Assembly: GCF_005502465.1 (NCBI RefSeq)
Contig: NZ_SCOT01000015.1
Span: 1 to 64,000 of the forward strand
Direction: 5' to 3'
DNA from: Sphingopyxis sp. L1A2A
Lineage (GTDB): Bacteria > Pseudomonadota > Alphaproteobacteria > Sphingomonadales > Sphingomonadaceae
DNA length: 64,000 nucleotides
Part shown: positions 42,615-51,663 of the stretch, one piece after another
How the letters are laid out: every line of letters starts with the position of its first letter
Position numbering within the stretch: position 1 is the stretch's first letter
Program-made: the position numbers and the translations under genes
The notes under the pieces: generated by a model
The model's database searches: none
The model's input: the letters and a program-made list of their open reading frames with translations, nothing else
Told to the model about the DNA's origin: nothing

Positions 42615-45310
42615 CAGAATTGGGTTCCTACGTTGAATGAGAAGCGTTTGGTATCATCACCCTCTTCTTTGCGAAGGGCGTAAGCGAAATCGATCCGGAA
42701 GGGGCCGAAAGGCGAATTCCAGTTGACCCCGGCCCCGATCGAAACACGCGGCATCCAGGTGTCGCCAAAGAAGCGTTCCTCGAACGGCGGCAGCTGAGAA
42801 AAGCCGGCCGGACAAGTCGTGTATTGCCCGGTACCCGTCGTGACGCCGTTGGTGGTCGTGGTCGTTTCCGATGCGAACTGGCTGACGCCCGTCGTCGCGT
42901 TGCGGCAGAGAAACTTGGTCAGACCAAAACCCGGGGCGGTCGGATCGGTTTCCCTGAAGTCGGCGAGCGTCGTCAGCGTCGGACGCTTGACGCTGAACAC
43001 CGAACCGACATCGAGGAAGATCGACGGCCGCAGCCCCAGTTCCTTGGCGCCGGTACCGAGCGGAATATCGAGCTCGATACGGCCCTGATAATAAGCGCGG
43101 CCGCCGAGCGCGTCGTCGATCTGGGCGTCGCTGCTCGTATCAAGGATCGGGTTGGCCGGATTGGTCAGATCGACCGTCGCATAGCGGACGACGCGGGGAC
43201 CGATACCGCGAATGTCGAACCCGCGCATTTGCGGTTCGCCCAGGAAGAAACGGTCGGTCAGGCGGACCTTGTCGCTGGTCGGGGTCGGCGCGCTGCCGAA
43301 CGGATAGATGTAGCCGCCCTCAGCCGATAGGTTGAGAATGAAGCGGCTGCCGAGGTTGAAATGCTTGCTGCCCGAGGCGCGGGTGCGGACATATTTCACG
43401 CTGCCGCCCAGGCCGGCAAAATCCTGGCTGAGCGACAGTGACTGGCCCCGCGTGGGACGCAGGCGATTGTCGCGATCGTCATAGGCGAGCGTATAGCCGA
43501 CCAGCGAGGTCGTGCGCTTACCGATTGCATCGCACAGATAACGACCGGCAACGAGCGGATCGCACTGGTCGCCAAAGAAATAGATGCCGCGATCGAGCGT
43601 CACATCATCATAGTTCAGGCTGTAACGCCCAAAGAAGGACATGAATTCGGTCAGCGGCACACCGGCGTTGAGCTGGAACCCGGTGGTCACCTGCTGGAAC
43701 GTCGTCTGGCGATCATTGTTGATGAAGTTGAACGAGTTCAAATCGCGGCGATAGACGCTGCCGCCGACCGAGATATTGCGGTCGAACAGATAGGGTTCGG
43801 TAAAGCCGAGTTCGATCGACTTCGAATAGCTCGAATAATTGACCGACGCCTGAAGCTGCTGGCCCAGGCCGCGGAAGTTGCGCTGGCGGATCGACGCCTG
43901 AAGCAGAAAATTCTCGATCGACGAGAAACCGGCCGACAGCGACAATTCGCCGGTCGGCTTTTCCTCGACATTGGTTTCCAGGATGATGCGGTCGGGGGCG
44001 CTGCCCTCCTTGCGCTCGATCTCCAGATTTTCCTGGAAATAACCCAGGCTGTTCAAGCGGTTTTCGGTGCGCTTGATGCCAAAGCTGTTGAACGCATCGC
44101 CTTCGTTCAAACGGAATTCGCGGCGCACGACCTTGTCGTGGGTCAGCGTGTTGCCGTTGACGTCGATCCGCTCCACGTAAGTTCGCGGACTTTCGGCGAC
44201 GTTGAAGGTGATCGCCATCGTCCGGTCTTCGGCGTTGCGGCGGAATTCGGGGTTGATGTCGGCAAAGGCATAGCCGAACAGCCCGGCGGTCTCGCTCAGG
44301 CTTTCAACCGTATCCTCGACCAGCTTGGCATCATACCAATCGTCGGTTTTCATCGGCAGCAGCGTCTTCAGCATTTCGGGCTGGAAATCGCGCAGCTCGC
44401 TTTTCACATCGACGGCGCCGAATTTATAGCGTTCACCTTCCTCGACGACATAGGTGATGATGAAATCTTGCTTGTTGCTCGTCAGTTCGGCCACCGCCGA
44501 AATGACGCGGAAATCGGCGTAGCCGTTAGCGAGATAAAACAGGCGCAGCTTCTGCTGGTCATAGGCCAGGCGATCGGGATCATAGCTGGTATTCGACGAC
44601 AGGATCGTCAGCAGGCTCGACTCCTTAGTCGCCATCTCGTCCTTCAGATCGCCGTCGCTGAACTTGTCGTTGCCCAGGATGTTGATCTGGCGAACCTTTG
44701 ACTTCGGCCCTTCGTTGATTTCGAACACGACATCGACGCGGTTCTGGTCGAGTGAGACCATCTTCGGTTCGACCGTCGCGGCAAAGCGGCCCTGGCGTTT
44801 GTAAAGCTCGATGATCCGCGCCACGTCGGCGCGCACTTTCGAGCGGGTAAAGATCTGGCGCGGCGCCAGTTTGATCTCGGGCCGGATCTTGTCTTCCTTC
44901 AGGCGCTTGTTGCCTTCCAGAATAACGCGGTTGATCACCGGATTTTCGGCGACCTGGATCGTCAGCGCACCATTGTTGTCGGTGATCTGGAAATCCTTGA
45001 ACAACTCGGTCGCGGCCAGGTCTTTCAAGGCCTGGTCAAGGATCGATCGGTCGTAGCGCTGGCCGACGCGCAGCCGCAGATACGACAGGATCGTCTGGGC
45101 CTCGAGCCGCTGGTTGCCGACGACGGTGATCGACTGGACCGTCGTCGCGGCGGGCGCCGCTTCGGGGGCAGGCGCCGGAACAGTGGGAGCAGCGACGGGC
45201 GGCGGCGCGACTTCCTGCGCCATCAGCGGCGGTGCCAGCATCGTGCCGGCCAAAAGAAGTGCCGACAGCTGTGTCCGGCCCAAATATTTATGTGAAGCCA
45301 CGCTGTTCAT
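42614..45310 (-). CDS. bamA: Outer-membrane protein assembly factor BamA
   Basis: An 898-residue Omp85 protein. It has a signal peptide (about 1-31), a Pro/Ala linker, five POTRA domains (about residues 65-410; for example IDVNGNTLTHDKVVRREFRL) and a 16-strand barrel ending VGTQF with C-terminal Phe. ATG 45310 is chosen; an in-frame TTG at 45337 would add nine residues. It follows rseP after about 70 bp. Function: core of the BAM complex, folding barrels in the outer membrane. Confidence 0.96.
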   Translation of the reverse strand: MNSVASHKYLGRTQLSALLLAGTMLAPPLMAQEVAPPPVAAPTVPAPAPEAAPAATTVQSITVVGNQRLEAQTILSYLRLRVGQRYDRSILDQALKDLAATELFKDFQITDNNGALTIQVAENPVINRVILEGNKRLKEDKIRPEIKLAPRQIFTRSKVRADVARIIELYKRQGRFAATVEPKMVSLDQNRVDVVFEINEGPKSKVRQINILGNDKFSDGDLKDEMATKESSLLTILSSNTSYDPDRLAYDQQKLRLFYLANGYADFRVISAVAELTSNKQDFIITYVVEEGERYKFGAVDVKSELRDFQPEMLKTLLPMKTDDWYDAKLVEDTVESLSETAGLFGYAFADINPEFRRNAEDRTMAITFNVAESPRTYVERIDVNGNTLTHDKVVRREFRLNEGDAFNSFGIKRTENRLNSLGYFQENLEIERKEGSAPDRIILETNVEEKPTGELSLSAGFSSIENFLLQASIRQRNFRGLGQQLQASVNYSSYSKSIELGFTEPYLFDRNISVGGSVYRRDLNSFNFINNDRQTTFQQVTTGFQLNAGVPLTEFMSFFGRYSLNYDDVTLDRGIYFFGDQCDPLVAGRYLCDAIGKRTTSLVGYTLAYDDRDNRLRPTRGQSLSLSQDFAGLGGSVKYVRTRASGSKHFNLGSRFILNLSAEGGYIYPFGSAPTPTSDKVRLTDRFFLGEPQMRGFDIRGIGPRVVRYATVDLTNPANPILDTSSDAQIDDALGGRAYYQGRIELDIPLGTGAKELGLRPSIFLDVGSVFSVKRPTLTTLADFRETDPTAPGFGLTKFLCRNATTGVSQFASETTTTTNGVTTGTGQYTTCPAGFSQLPPFEERFFGDTWMPRVSIGAGVNWNSPFGPFRIDFAYALRKEEGDDTKRFSFNVGTQF

Positions 45311-45382
45311 CCCGAAAAAATAACTCAAAAGCGCCAAACCCGCCTGACCGCCGGTTCGCGCGCACTCCCTGCCCCAGACTCG

Positions 45383-46522
45383 CTAGCCAATCAAGCGCGC
45401 GATCCCGTCCCACAGGCCCAATGAGCCCAAATCGTTGAAAGTCACGACCAGCATCAGGGTAACGACCGCCGCAAAGCCGAATCGGAACGCCCATTCCTGC
45501 ACCCGGGGCGGAGCAGGACGTCGCCGGACCGCTTCATAAGCGTAGAATAGCAAATGACCACCATCGAGCATGGGCAATGGCAAGAGGTTGATGAACCCCA
45601 GATTGATGGAAATCAGGGCAATGAAGAATATCAGCGACGCCAGGCCCAACGTCGCCGCCTGCCCGGAAATTTCGGCGATCTTGACCGGACCGTTCATGTC
45701 CTTGATCGACCGGCGCCCGGTCAGAAACTGTCCTAGCACCTCGCCCGTCTGGCGGACGATCTGCCAGGTCTGGTGAAGGCCGACCATCGGTGCTTCGAGC
45801 AGCGTGACCGGCTGTAGTTGCGGCGGCGGCGGCGCCAGGCCGATGATCGCCCGCTCATAGTCTTTGCCGAAAGGGTCTTTTTCTTTGACCAGCTGCGGGG
45901 TCAGCTCAACCATCCGCTCGCTGCCCCCGCTGACCACGCGGACCTGCATCGCCTCGCCCGGACGGTGCGCCACCGCCATCGAGATATCGCCAAAGACCGC
46001 TATCGGTCGGCCGTCAATTTCAACAATTCGGTCACCGGTCCGCAGACCCGCGGTTGCGGCGGCCGATCCCACCGAAATCCCGCCCGCGACCGGCGGTGTC
46101 ACCAGCTTTCCACCCGCCCACGCGAAGCCGGCGAGGATCAGGATCGCGAACAGGAAATTGGTCACCGGCCCCGCGGCCACGATCAACGACCGTTTCCACA
46201 CCGGCTGGGCCGGAAAAGTGTGCGATTTCTGTTCGGCCGGCAGGTGCTGCCATTCGGCGTCGGGCTGGCTGACGGCGTCGCGGTCGCCCGCGAACTGGAC
46301 ATAGCCGCCCAGCGGCAGCCAGCCGATTTTCCATTCGGTGCCGCGCTTGTCGGTCCAGCCGAGAATCTTGCGACCAAAGCCGATCGAGAAGGTATCCGCT
46401 TTCACCCCGCACCAGCGACCGACGATATAATGGCCATATTCGTGCACAAACACGAGCGGCCCCAGCACCAGCAGAAACGCGAGCACGGTAAAGGCAAAAC
46501 CAGGGGTCTCAAGCATGTTCAT
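45383..46522 (-). CDS. rseP: Site-2 membrane metalloprotease RseP
   Basis: A 379-residue M50 intramembrane protease. Zinc motif HEYGHYIVG (about residues 24-32), PDZ domain in the middle (around GLRTGDRIVEIDGRPIAVFG), and the C-terminal LLPLPMLDGGHLLFY with the third ligand Asp. Four membrane segments fit the family. Starts: ATG 46522 or 46516; the upstream part overlaps dxr by 14 nt. It cleaves anti-sigma factor or signal-peptide substrates in envelope stress. Confidence 0.95.
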   Translation of the reverse strand: MNMLETPGFAFTVLAFLLVLGPLVFVHEYGHYIVGRWCGVKADTFSIGFGRKILGWTDKRGTEWKIGWLPLGGYVQFAGDRDAVSQPDAEWQHLPAEQKSHTFPAQPVWKRSLIVAAGPVTNFLFAILILAGFAWAGGKLVTPPVAGGISVGSAAATAGLRTGDRIVEIDGRPIAVFGDISMAVAHRPGEAMQVRVVSGGSERMVELTPQLVKEKDPFGKDYERAIIGLAPPPPQLQPVTLLEAPMVGLHQTWQIVRQTGEVLGQFLTGRRSIKDMNGPVKIAEISGQAATLGLASLIFFIALISINLGFINLLPLPMLDGGHLLFYAYEAVRRRPAPPRVQEWAFRFGFAAVVTLMLVVTFNDLGSLGLWDGIARLIG

Positions 46523-47672
46523 ATAGGTCCACAAAGCGCTGGGCAGCCGCGCGGGATGCGGCATCGACGCTGAATATGTCGTGAAGCGACGTGGGTGCTG
46601 CCAGCGCCTCGGCATCGATCACCCGGCGCACCGTATCGACGATCGCGGGAAAGGATATGCGCCCCGCCAGGAACGCGGCGACCGCCACCTCGTTGGCAGC
46701 GTTGAGCTGCGCCGGGCGGGCGCCGCCCGCGGCAATCGCGGCGCGGCACAGCGCCGTAGCCGGGAAACGGACCTCGTCGGGCGCCTCGAAGTCGAGCCGC
46801 GCGATGGTCGCGAGGTCAAGCGGCGCGCATGGCGTCGCCATCCGCTGCGGCCAGGCGAGCGCACTCGCGATCGGGATCCGCATGTCAGGCGAGCCGAGCT
46901 GCGCCAGCGTCGAGCAGTCGATATATTCGACCAGGCTATGGATCACCGATTGCGGGTGAACGAGAATTTCGATGCGGTCGAGCCCGACCGGGAACAGATG
47001 ATGCGCCTCGATCAGCTCCAGACCCTTGTTCATCATGGTTGCCGAATCGACGCTGATCTTGGCGCCCATCGACCAGTTCGGATGCGCCACCGCCTGCGCC
47101 GGGGTGACGCGCGCCATGTCGGCGGCGCTCATCGTGCGGAACGGACCGCCGCTGGCGGTCAGGATGATGCGGCGGACCTGATCGATGCGGCCGCCCGCGA
47201 GACATTGAAAAATGGCATTATGTTCGCTGTCGACCGGCAGGATGGTGGCACCCGATGCCTGCGCCGCCGCCATCATCAGCGCCCCCGCCGAAACCAGCGC
47301 CTCCTTGTTGGCGAGCGCCACATCGGTGCCGGCTTCCAGCGCCGCCATCGTCGGCGCCAGCCCCGCGGTACCGACGATCGCCGCCATCACCAGATCGGTC
47401 GGCCGCTGCGCCGCTTCGACCAGCGCGGCGGCGCCGGCGGCGACACCGATGTCGGTATCGGCGAGCGCCTCGCGCAATTCGGCGTAGCGCGCCGTATCGG
47501 CGATGACCGCCACATCGGGACGGAATTCGCGCGCCAGCTTTGCCAGTTCGGCAACGTCGCTGTTCGCGGTCAGCACGCTCACCTGCCACCCGTCACCATC
47601 GCGGCGGACGAGGTCGAGGGTCGATTGCCCCACCGACCCTGTGGCGCCGAACAGCGAGAGGCGGCGGGTCAT
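46509..47672 (-). CDS. dxr: 1-deoxy-D-xylulose 5-phosphate reductoisomerase
   Basis: A 387-residue NADPH enzyme making 2-C-methyl-D-erythritol 4-phosphate, the second step of the MEP isoprenoid pathway. It has LFGATGSVGQSTLDLV (NADPH), the ALANKEALVSAG active-site block, PVDSEHNAIFQCL and ILTASGGPFR (Mg/DXP loop), and HPNWSMGAKISVDSATMMNKGLE (first part quoted). ATG 47672 follows the cdsA stop by one base. Its isoprenoid output feeds UppS in the same operon. Confidence 0.97.
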   Translation of the reverse strand: MTRRLSLFGATGSVGQSTLDLVRRDGDGWQVSVLTANSDVAELAKLAREFRPDVAVIADTARYAELREALADTDIGVAAGAAALVEAAQRPTDLVMAAIVGTAGLAPTMAALEAGTDVALANKEALVSAGALMMAAAQASGATILPVDSEHNAIFQCLAGGRIDQVRRIILTASGGPFRTMSAADMARVTPAQAVAHPNWSMGAKISVDSATMMNKGLELIEAHHLFPVGLDRIEILVHPQSVIHSLVEYIDCSTLAQLGSPDMRIPIASALAWPQRMATPCAPLDLATIARLDFEAPDEVRFPATALCRAAIAAGGARPAQLNAANEVAVAAFLAGRISFPAIVDTVRRVIDAEALAAPTSLHDIFSVDAASRAAAQRFVDLYEHA

Positions 47673-47673
47673 G

Positions 47674-48348
47674 TCAGCCGCCCGCCCGGATCGTAATCTG
47701 CCCGACGAACGCGAGCCCGCCGAGCAGCAGCGCCACCGGCAGCACCCCGTCGACGCGGTCGAACAGGCCGCCATGCCCGGGAATGAGCTTGCCCGAATCC
47801 TTGACCCCGGCGCGGCGCTTCATCCAGCTTTGCGCGAGGTCGCCCAGCTGGGCGAGCAGCCCCATGAACAGGCCGATCCACAGCGGCACCCCGATGATAC
47901 CGGCACGGTCGCCGATGGTGGCGCTGGCAATCAGCGCGGCGATCATACCGCCGATCAGCCCCGACCAGGTTTTCGACGGGCTGATCGTCGGTGCCAGGCG
48001 CGCACCACCAAAGGCACGGCCCGCGAAATAGGCACCGATGTCGGTCGCCCACACCATGCCGAAGACCCAGAGTGCCGCCGTCATGCCCAGCTGGTCGCGG
48101 ATGAACCAAAGCCCTGCCACGGCGCCAAGGGTAAGGACCGGCCCAAGCGCGATCAGCGCCCCTTTCGCGCCGCGGCTCAAGGTCATGGTGCGGACCAGCG
48201 CGAGCCATTCGGCGATGACCAGCGCCCCGCCGACCAACAGCAACAGGCCGAACGCAAGCCCGCCGAACCACAAAGCGGTGCCCGCGATCGCAAACAAGAT
48301 GATCGCCGATCCGATCCGCACCCACAGGTCCGATTTGCCCGCCGTCAT
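47674..48348 (-). CDS. cdsA: Phosphatidate cytidylyltransferase
   Basis: A 224-residue polytopic enzyme making CDP-diacylglycerol from phosphatidate and CTP. The PROSITE signature is complete at the C-terminus: SWMKRRAGVKDSGKLIPGHGG followed by LFDRVDG (about 180-205). Six or seven membrane helices precede it. It is shorter than E. coli CdsA (285), normal for alphaproteobacteria. Product goes to PssA and others further right. Confidence 0.95.
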   Translation of the reverse strand: MTAGKSDLWVRIGSAIILFAIAGTALWFGGLAFGLLLLVGGALVIAEWLALVRTMTLSRGAKGALIALGPVLTLGAVAGLWFIRDQLGMTAALWVFGMVWATDIGAYFAGRAFGGARLAPTISPSKTWSGLIGGMIAALIASATIGDRAGIIGVPLWIGLFMGLLAQLGDLAQSWMKRRAGVKDSGKLIPGHGGLFDRVDGVLPVALLLGGLAFVGQITIRAGG

Positions 48349-48351
48349 TAT

Positions 48352-49032
48352 CTAAAGTCCCCCGTAACGACGATCGCGGCGCGCAAAATGGTCGAGCGCC
48401 GCCTTCAGGTCAGCCGGTTTGAAATCCGGCCACAAAATGTCGGTGAAATAGAGTTCTGCATAAGCCGATTGCCACAGCAGGAAATTCGACAGCCGCACTT
48501 CGCCCGAGGTGCGGATGAGCAGGTCGAGCGGGGGCATGTCGGCGGTGTCGAGGTGCGCCGCGATCGCCGCCTCGCTGATCTCGCCCGCCGCGGCGGCGGC
48601 CTGGGCAGCACGAACCAGTTCGTCCTGCGCGCCATAGTTGAGCGCGACCGCCAGCGTCGTGCGTTTGTTGCCCGACGTCCGCTCAAGGGCATTTTCGATC
48701 AGCTTGACCACATCAGGGGCCAGCGCGCGCCAATTGCCGATGACCTTCAGCTTGACGTCATTGGCAGCGAATTCGTCGAGGTCGGAGAGGATGAAGCGCT
48801 TCATCAGCCCCATCAGGTCGCTGACCTCTTCCTCGGGCCGTTTCCAGTTTTCGGAGCTGAAGGCATAGAGCGTCATCGCCTCGATGCCCAGGTCACCCGC
48901 CGCGCGGACAATCGTGCGCACCGCCTCGACCCCGGCCTTGTGACCGGCGACGCGGGGCAGCAGGCGTTTCTTGGCCCAGCGGCCATTGCCATCCATGATG
49001 ATGGCGACATGGCGCGCGGCGTGGTTTGGCAT
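48352..49032 (-). CDS. uppS: Undecaprenyl diphosphate synthase (isoprenyl transferase)
   Basis: A 226-residue cis-prenyltransferase supplying the lipid carrier for peptidoglycan and exopolysaccharide. IIMDGNGRWAKKR carries the catalytic Asp; YAFSSENWKRPEEEV and LLIRTSGEVRLSNFLLWQSAYAELYF (first 20 in part) are the substrate-binding motifs. ATG 49032 is chosen; a GTG at 49038 is in frame. It follows a long palindromic repeat after frr. Confidence 0.95.
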   Translation of the reverse strand: MPNHAARHVAIIMDGNGRWAKKRLLPRVAGHKAGVEAVRTIVRAAGDLGIEAMTLYAFSSENWKRPEEEVSDLMGLMKRFILSDLDEFAANDVKLKVIGNWRALAPDVVKLIENALERTSGNKRTTLAVALNYGAQDELVRAAQAAAAAGEISEAAIAAHLDTADMPPLDLLIRTSGEVRLSNFLLWQSAYAELYFTDILWPDFKPADLKAALDHFARRDRRYGGL

Positions 49033-49052
49033 CGTCACAACAGCCTCAGAAC

Positions 49053-49131
49053 CCGTTCGTGTCGAGCGAAGTCAAGACACGTGAGGTCGCGCGCGAACGC
49101 AGCGTGTCTCGACTTCGCTCGACACGAACGG
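49053..49131. repeat. Palindromic intergenic repeat, family E
   Basis: Left arm 49053-49081 (ccgttcgtgtcgagcgaagtc...) and right arm 49103-49131 are near-perfect complements with a 21-bp loop. It sits inside the translation/lipid operon between frr and uppS, where a hairpin would interrupt the polycistronic mRNA. Confidence 0.9.
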
Positions 49132-49155
49132 AAGAGAGGATGGTGCCCAAAAGCA

Positions 49156-49710
49156 CTAGCCCAGGATTTCCTTTTCCTTCGCCGCCGCGGCGGCGTCGAG
49201 TTCGGCGATTGTCGCGTCGGTCAGCTTTTGCACCTCAGTCTCGTGGCGCTTGCGCTCGTCCTCGCTGATTTCCTTTTTATTCTCATCGGCCTTCAGATTG
49301 TCCATCCCGTCGCGGCGAACATTGCGCACCGCGATACGCGCCGCCTCGGCATATTTTCCGGCGAGCTTGGACAATTCCTTGCGGCGTTCCTGCGTCATTT
49401 CGGGGATCGGCAGGCGCAGCATCTGACCGTCGACGATCGGGTTGAGGCCCAGGCCCGCCGAGCGGATCGCCTTGTCGACCGGACCGACGTTCGATTTGTC
49501 CCACACCTGCACCGTCAGCATCCGCGCTTCGGGCGCGCTGACCGAGGCGACCTGGTTGAGTGGCATATGCGACCCATAGACTTCGACCGTCACCGGGTCG
49601 AGCAGCGCGGTGTGCGCGCGCCCGGTGCGCAGGCCCGAGAGGTCGCTTTTGAGCGCCTCGACCGCGCCGTGCATCCGGCGTTCGAGGTCGGCCTTGTCAT
49701 ATTTCGCCAT
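49156..49710 (-). CDS. frr: Ribosome recycling factor
   Basis: A 184-residue factor releasing ribosomes after termination with EF-G. Family features: [60 protein letters not shown] and [14 protein letters not shown]. Length matches (about 185). It lies 47 bp from pyrH in the usual order. Confidence 0.97.
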   Translation of the reverse strand: MAKYDKADLERRMHGAVEALKSDLSGLRTGRAHTALLDPVTVEVYGSHMPLNQVASVSAPEARMLTVQVWDKSNVGPVDKAIRSAGLGLNPIVDGQMLRLPIPEMTQERRKELSKLAGKYAEAARIAVRNVRRDGMDNLKADENKKEISEDERKRHETEVQKLTDATIAELDAAAAAKEKEILG

Positions 49711-49757
49711 CGTCTTGTCCTCTCTTATTTTGTCAGGCGTCGCCGAGCGTGCTTCCC

Positions 49758-50480
49758 TCAGTCGGCATCGCCGACGATCGTCGAAATACCCTCACCCGCC
49801 AATACCCGCGCCAGGTTTCCGGCTTCGCGAATGTTGAACACGACGATCGGGATATGGTTGTCGCGGCACAGCGCGACCGCGCTCGCGTCCATCACCTTCA
49901 GATTGTCGGCGAGTACGCGGTCATAGCTCAATGTATCGTAACGGACCGCCGATTTATCCTTTTTGGGATCAGCGTTATAGACGCCATCGACACTGGTACC
50001 CTTCAGCAGCGCATCGCACTTCATTTCGGCGGCGCGCAGCGCGGCGCCGCTGTCGGTGGTGAAATAGGGCGCGCCAACCCCCGCGGCAAAGATCACCACC
50101 CGGCCCTTTTCGAGATGGCGTTCGGCGCGGCGGCGGATCACCGGCTCGCACACTTTGTCCATCTCGATCGCCGACTGGACGCGCGTCTCGACGCCGATCT
50201 GCTCAAGCGCGTTCTGCATGGCGAGGGCGTTCATCACCGTCGCCAGCATGCCCATGTAATCGGCCTGCGCGCGGTCCATGCCCTTGGCGGCGCCCGCCAT
50301 GCCGCGAAAGATGTTGCCGCCGCCGATGACGAGGCAGATTTCGAGCCCGCGTCCCTTGGCTGCCTTGACCTCGGCCGCCATGCTGGCGACCGTCTCTGGG
50401 TCGATGCCGAACGGCGTCGATCCCATCAACGCCTCGCCCGACAGTTTCAGCAAGATGCGTTTCATGCCGGGCAGTGCCAT
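49758..50480 (-). CDS. pyrH: UMP kinase
   Basis: A 240-residue uridylate kinase of the amino-acid-kinase fold. [12 protein letters not shown] (phosphate loop near residues 9-20), [23 protein letters not shown] and [17 protein letters not shown]-like [17 protein letters not shown] identify it. ATG 50480 has AAGAGG 10 nt upstream; ATG 50465 is possible. It follows the tsf gene across a 12-bp-stem hairpin. Confidence 0.96.
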   Translation of the reverse strand: MALPGMKRILLKLSGEALMGSTPFGIDPETVASMAAEVKAAKGRGLEICLVIGGGNIFRGMAGAAKGMDRAQADYMGMLATVMNALAMQNALEQIGVETRVQSAIEMDKVCEPVIRRRAERHLEKGRVVIFAAGVGAPYFTTDSGAALRAAEMKCDALLKGTSVDGVYNADPKKDKSAVRYDTLSYDRVLADNLKVMDASAVALCRDNHIPIVVFNIREAGNLARVLAGEGISTIVGDAD

Positions 50481-50514
50481 GGTGGGGGAACCTCTTGTAA
50501 GCAATGAATATGCG

Positions 50515-50548
50515 AATGGCGCGCACCCTAGTCAGAGTGCGCGCCATT
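50515..50548 (-). terminator. Hairpin between tsf and pyrH
   Basis: Perfect 12-bp arms aatggcgcgcac (50515-50526) and gtgcgcgccatt (50537-50548) with a 10-bp loop, in the leader of pyrH. No U-run follows, so it may be an attenuator or mRNA-processing site rather than a full terminator. Confidence 0.5.
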
Positions 50549-50595
50549 GCCAAGCGGACTGCCGCGCCGTGGCGCCGCAATCCCGCGTTTCTTAT

Positions 50596-51522
50596 TTAGA
50601 CGCCGGCGACCGCCGCGACTTCCGCCGCGAAATCGCTTTCTTCCTTCTCGATGCCTTCGCCGAGCTGGAAGCGGGTGAAGCCCTTCAGCGTGATCGTCGC
50701 GCCAACGTCCTTGCCGGCAGCGGCGACGACTTCGGCGACCGGGGTCTTGCCGTCCATCACGAACAGCTGCGACAGCAGCGCGTTTTCCTTGCGGAACTTG
50801 GCGATGCCGCCGTCGACCATCTTCGCCGCGATGTCGGCGGGCTTGCCCGACTGGGCAGCCTTTTCCTCGGCGATCGCGCGTTCGCGCGCCACGAGTTCGG
50901 GGTCGAGATCGTCGCCGTTCAGCGCCAGCGGGTTCGCGGCGGCGACGTGCATCGCCAGCTGCTTGCCCAGCGGTTCGAGGACATCGGCGCCGGCGGTCGA
51001 TTCGAGCGCGACGAGCACGCCGATCTTGCCCATGCCGGGAGCCGCCGCGTTATGGACATAAGCGGTGACGACGCCCGAATTCACCGTCATGATCGCGCTG
51101 CGGCGCAGCGACTGGTTTTCACCGATCGTGGCGATATTCTGGGTCAGCGCTTCAGTGACGGTGCCGCCGGCCGGATAGGCCGACGCGCCCAGCGCGTCGA
51201 TGTCGGTGATGCTGCCGGCGAGCGCAACATTGGTCACGTCGCGGACGAAACCCTGGAACTGTTCGTTCTTGGCAACGAAATCGGTTTCGCTGTTCACTTC
51301 GACCATCGCGCCGCGAGTGCCATCGGTGGCGACGCCAACCAGACCCTCGGCAGCAACGCGGCCGGCCTTTTTGGCGGCGGCGGCGAGGCCCTTGGTGCGC
51401 AGCCAGTCGATCGACGCTTCGATGTCGCCGCCATTTTCGGCGAGCGCCCTTTTGCAGTCCATCATCCCTGCGCCCGTGCGGTCGCGCAGTTCCTTGACGA
51501 GAGCGGCCGTAATTTCAGCCAT
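50596..51522 (-). CDS. tsf: Elongation factor Ts
   Basis: A 308-residue GDP/GTP exchange factor for EF-Tu. It begins [26 protein letters not shown] (first 20 in part), the classic UBA-like N-terminus, with the [11 protein letters not shown] contact motif near residue 80 and a C-terminal coiled region ending [14 protein letters not shown] 51522 (MAEITAAL) is chosen over 51561. It is preceded by rpsB across a strong hairpin. Confidence 0.97.
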   Translation of the reverse strand: MAEITAALVKELRDRTGAGMMDCKRALAENGGDIEASIDWLRTKGLAAAAKKAGRVAAEGLVGVATDGTRGAMVEVNSETDFVAKNEQFQGFVRDVTNVALAGSITDIDALGASAYPAGGTVTEALTQNIATIGENQSLRRSAIMTVNSGVVTAYVHNAAAPGMGKIGVLVALESTAGADVLEPLGKQLAMHVAAANPLALNGDDLDPELVARERAIAEEKAAQSGKPADIAAKMVDGGIAKFRKENALLSQLFVMDGKTPVAEVVAAAGKDVGATITLKGFTRFQLGEGIEKEESDFAAEVAAVAGV

Positions 51523-51605
51523 GGGTGATCCTTTCCAAGTGGGGGCAATCGGCTCTGCCAAATTGCCGATACGCCGCGCGGATGGCGGCGTGATAAGTCA
51601 GAACG

Positions 51606-51651
51606 ATGACCGCGGCGACGTTTGCCCCAGGGCAAAGCGCCGCCGCGTCAT
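51606..51651 (-). terminator. Long hairpin between rpsB and tsf
   Basis: An imperfect stem of about 21 bp (51606-51628 with 51630-51651; core tttgccc/gggcaaa) directly after the rpsB stop. It can reduce read-through or stabilise rpsB mRNA relative to tsf. Confidence 0.55.
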
Positions 51652-51663
51652 GCGAGCTACGGC

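Noticed and set aside
47503-49926. An 807-residue plus-strand frame across dxr-cdsA-uppS-frr
   Set aside because: It opposes four well-conserved genes; translation is Arg/Ala/Gln-rich without any recognisable motif.
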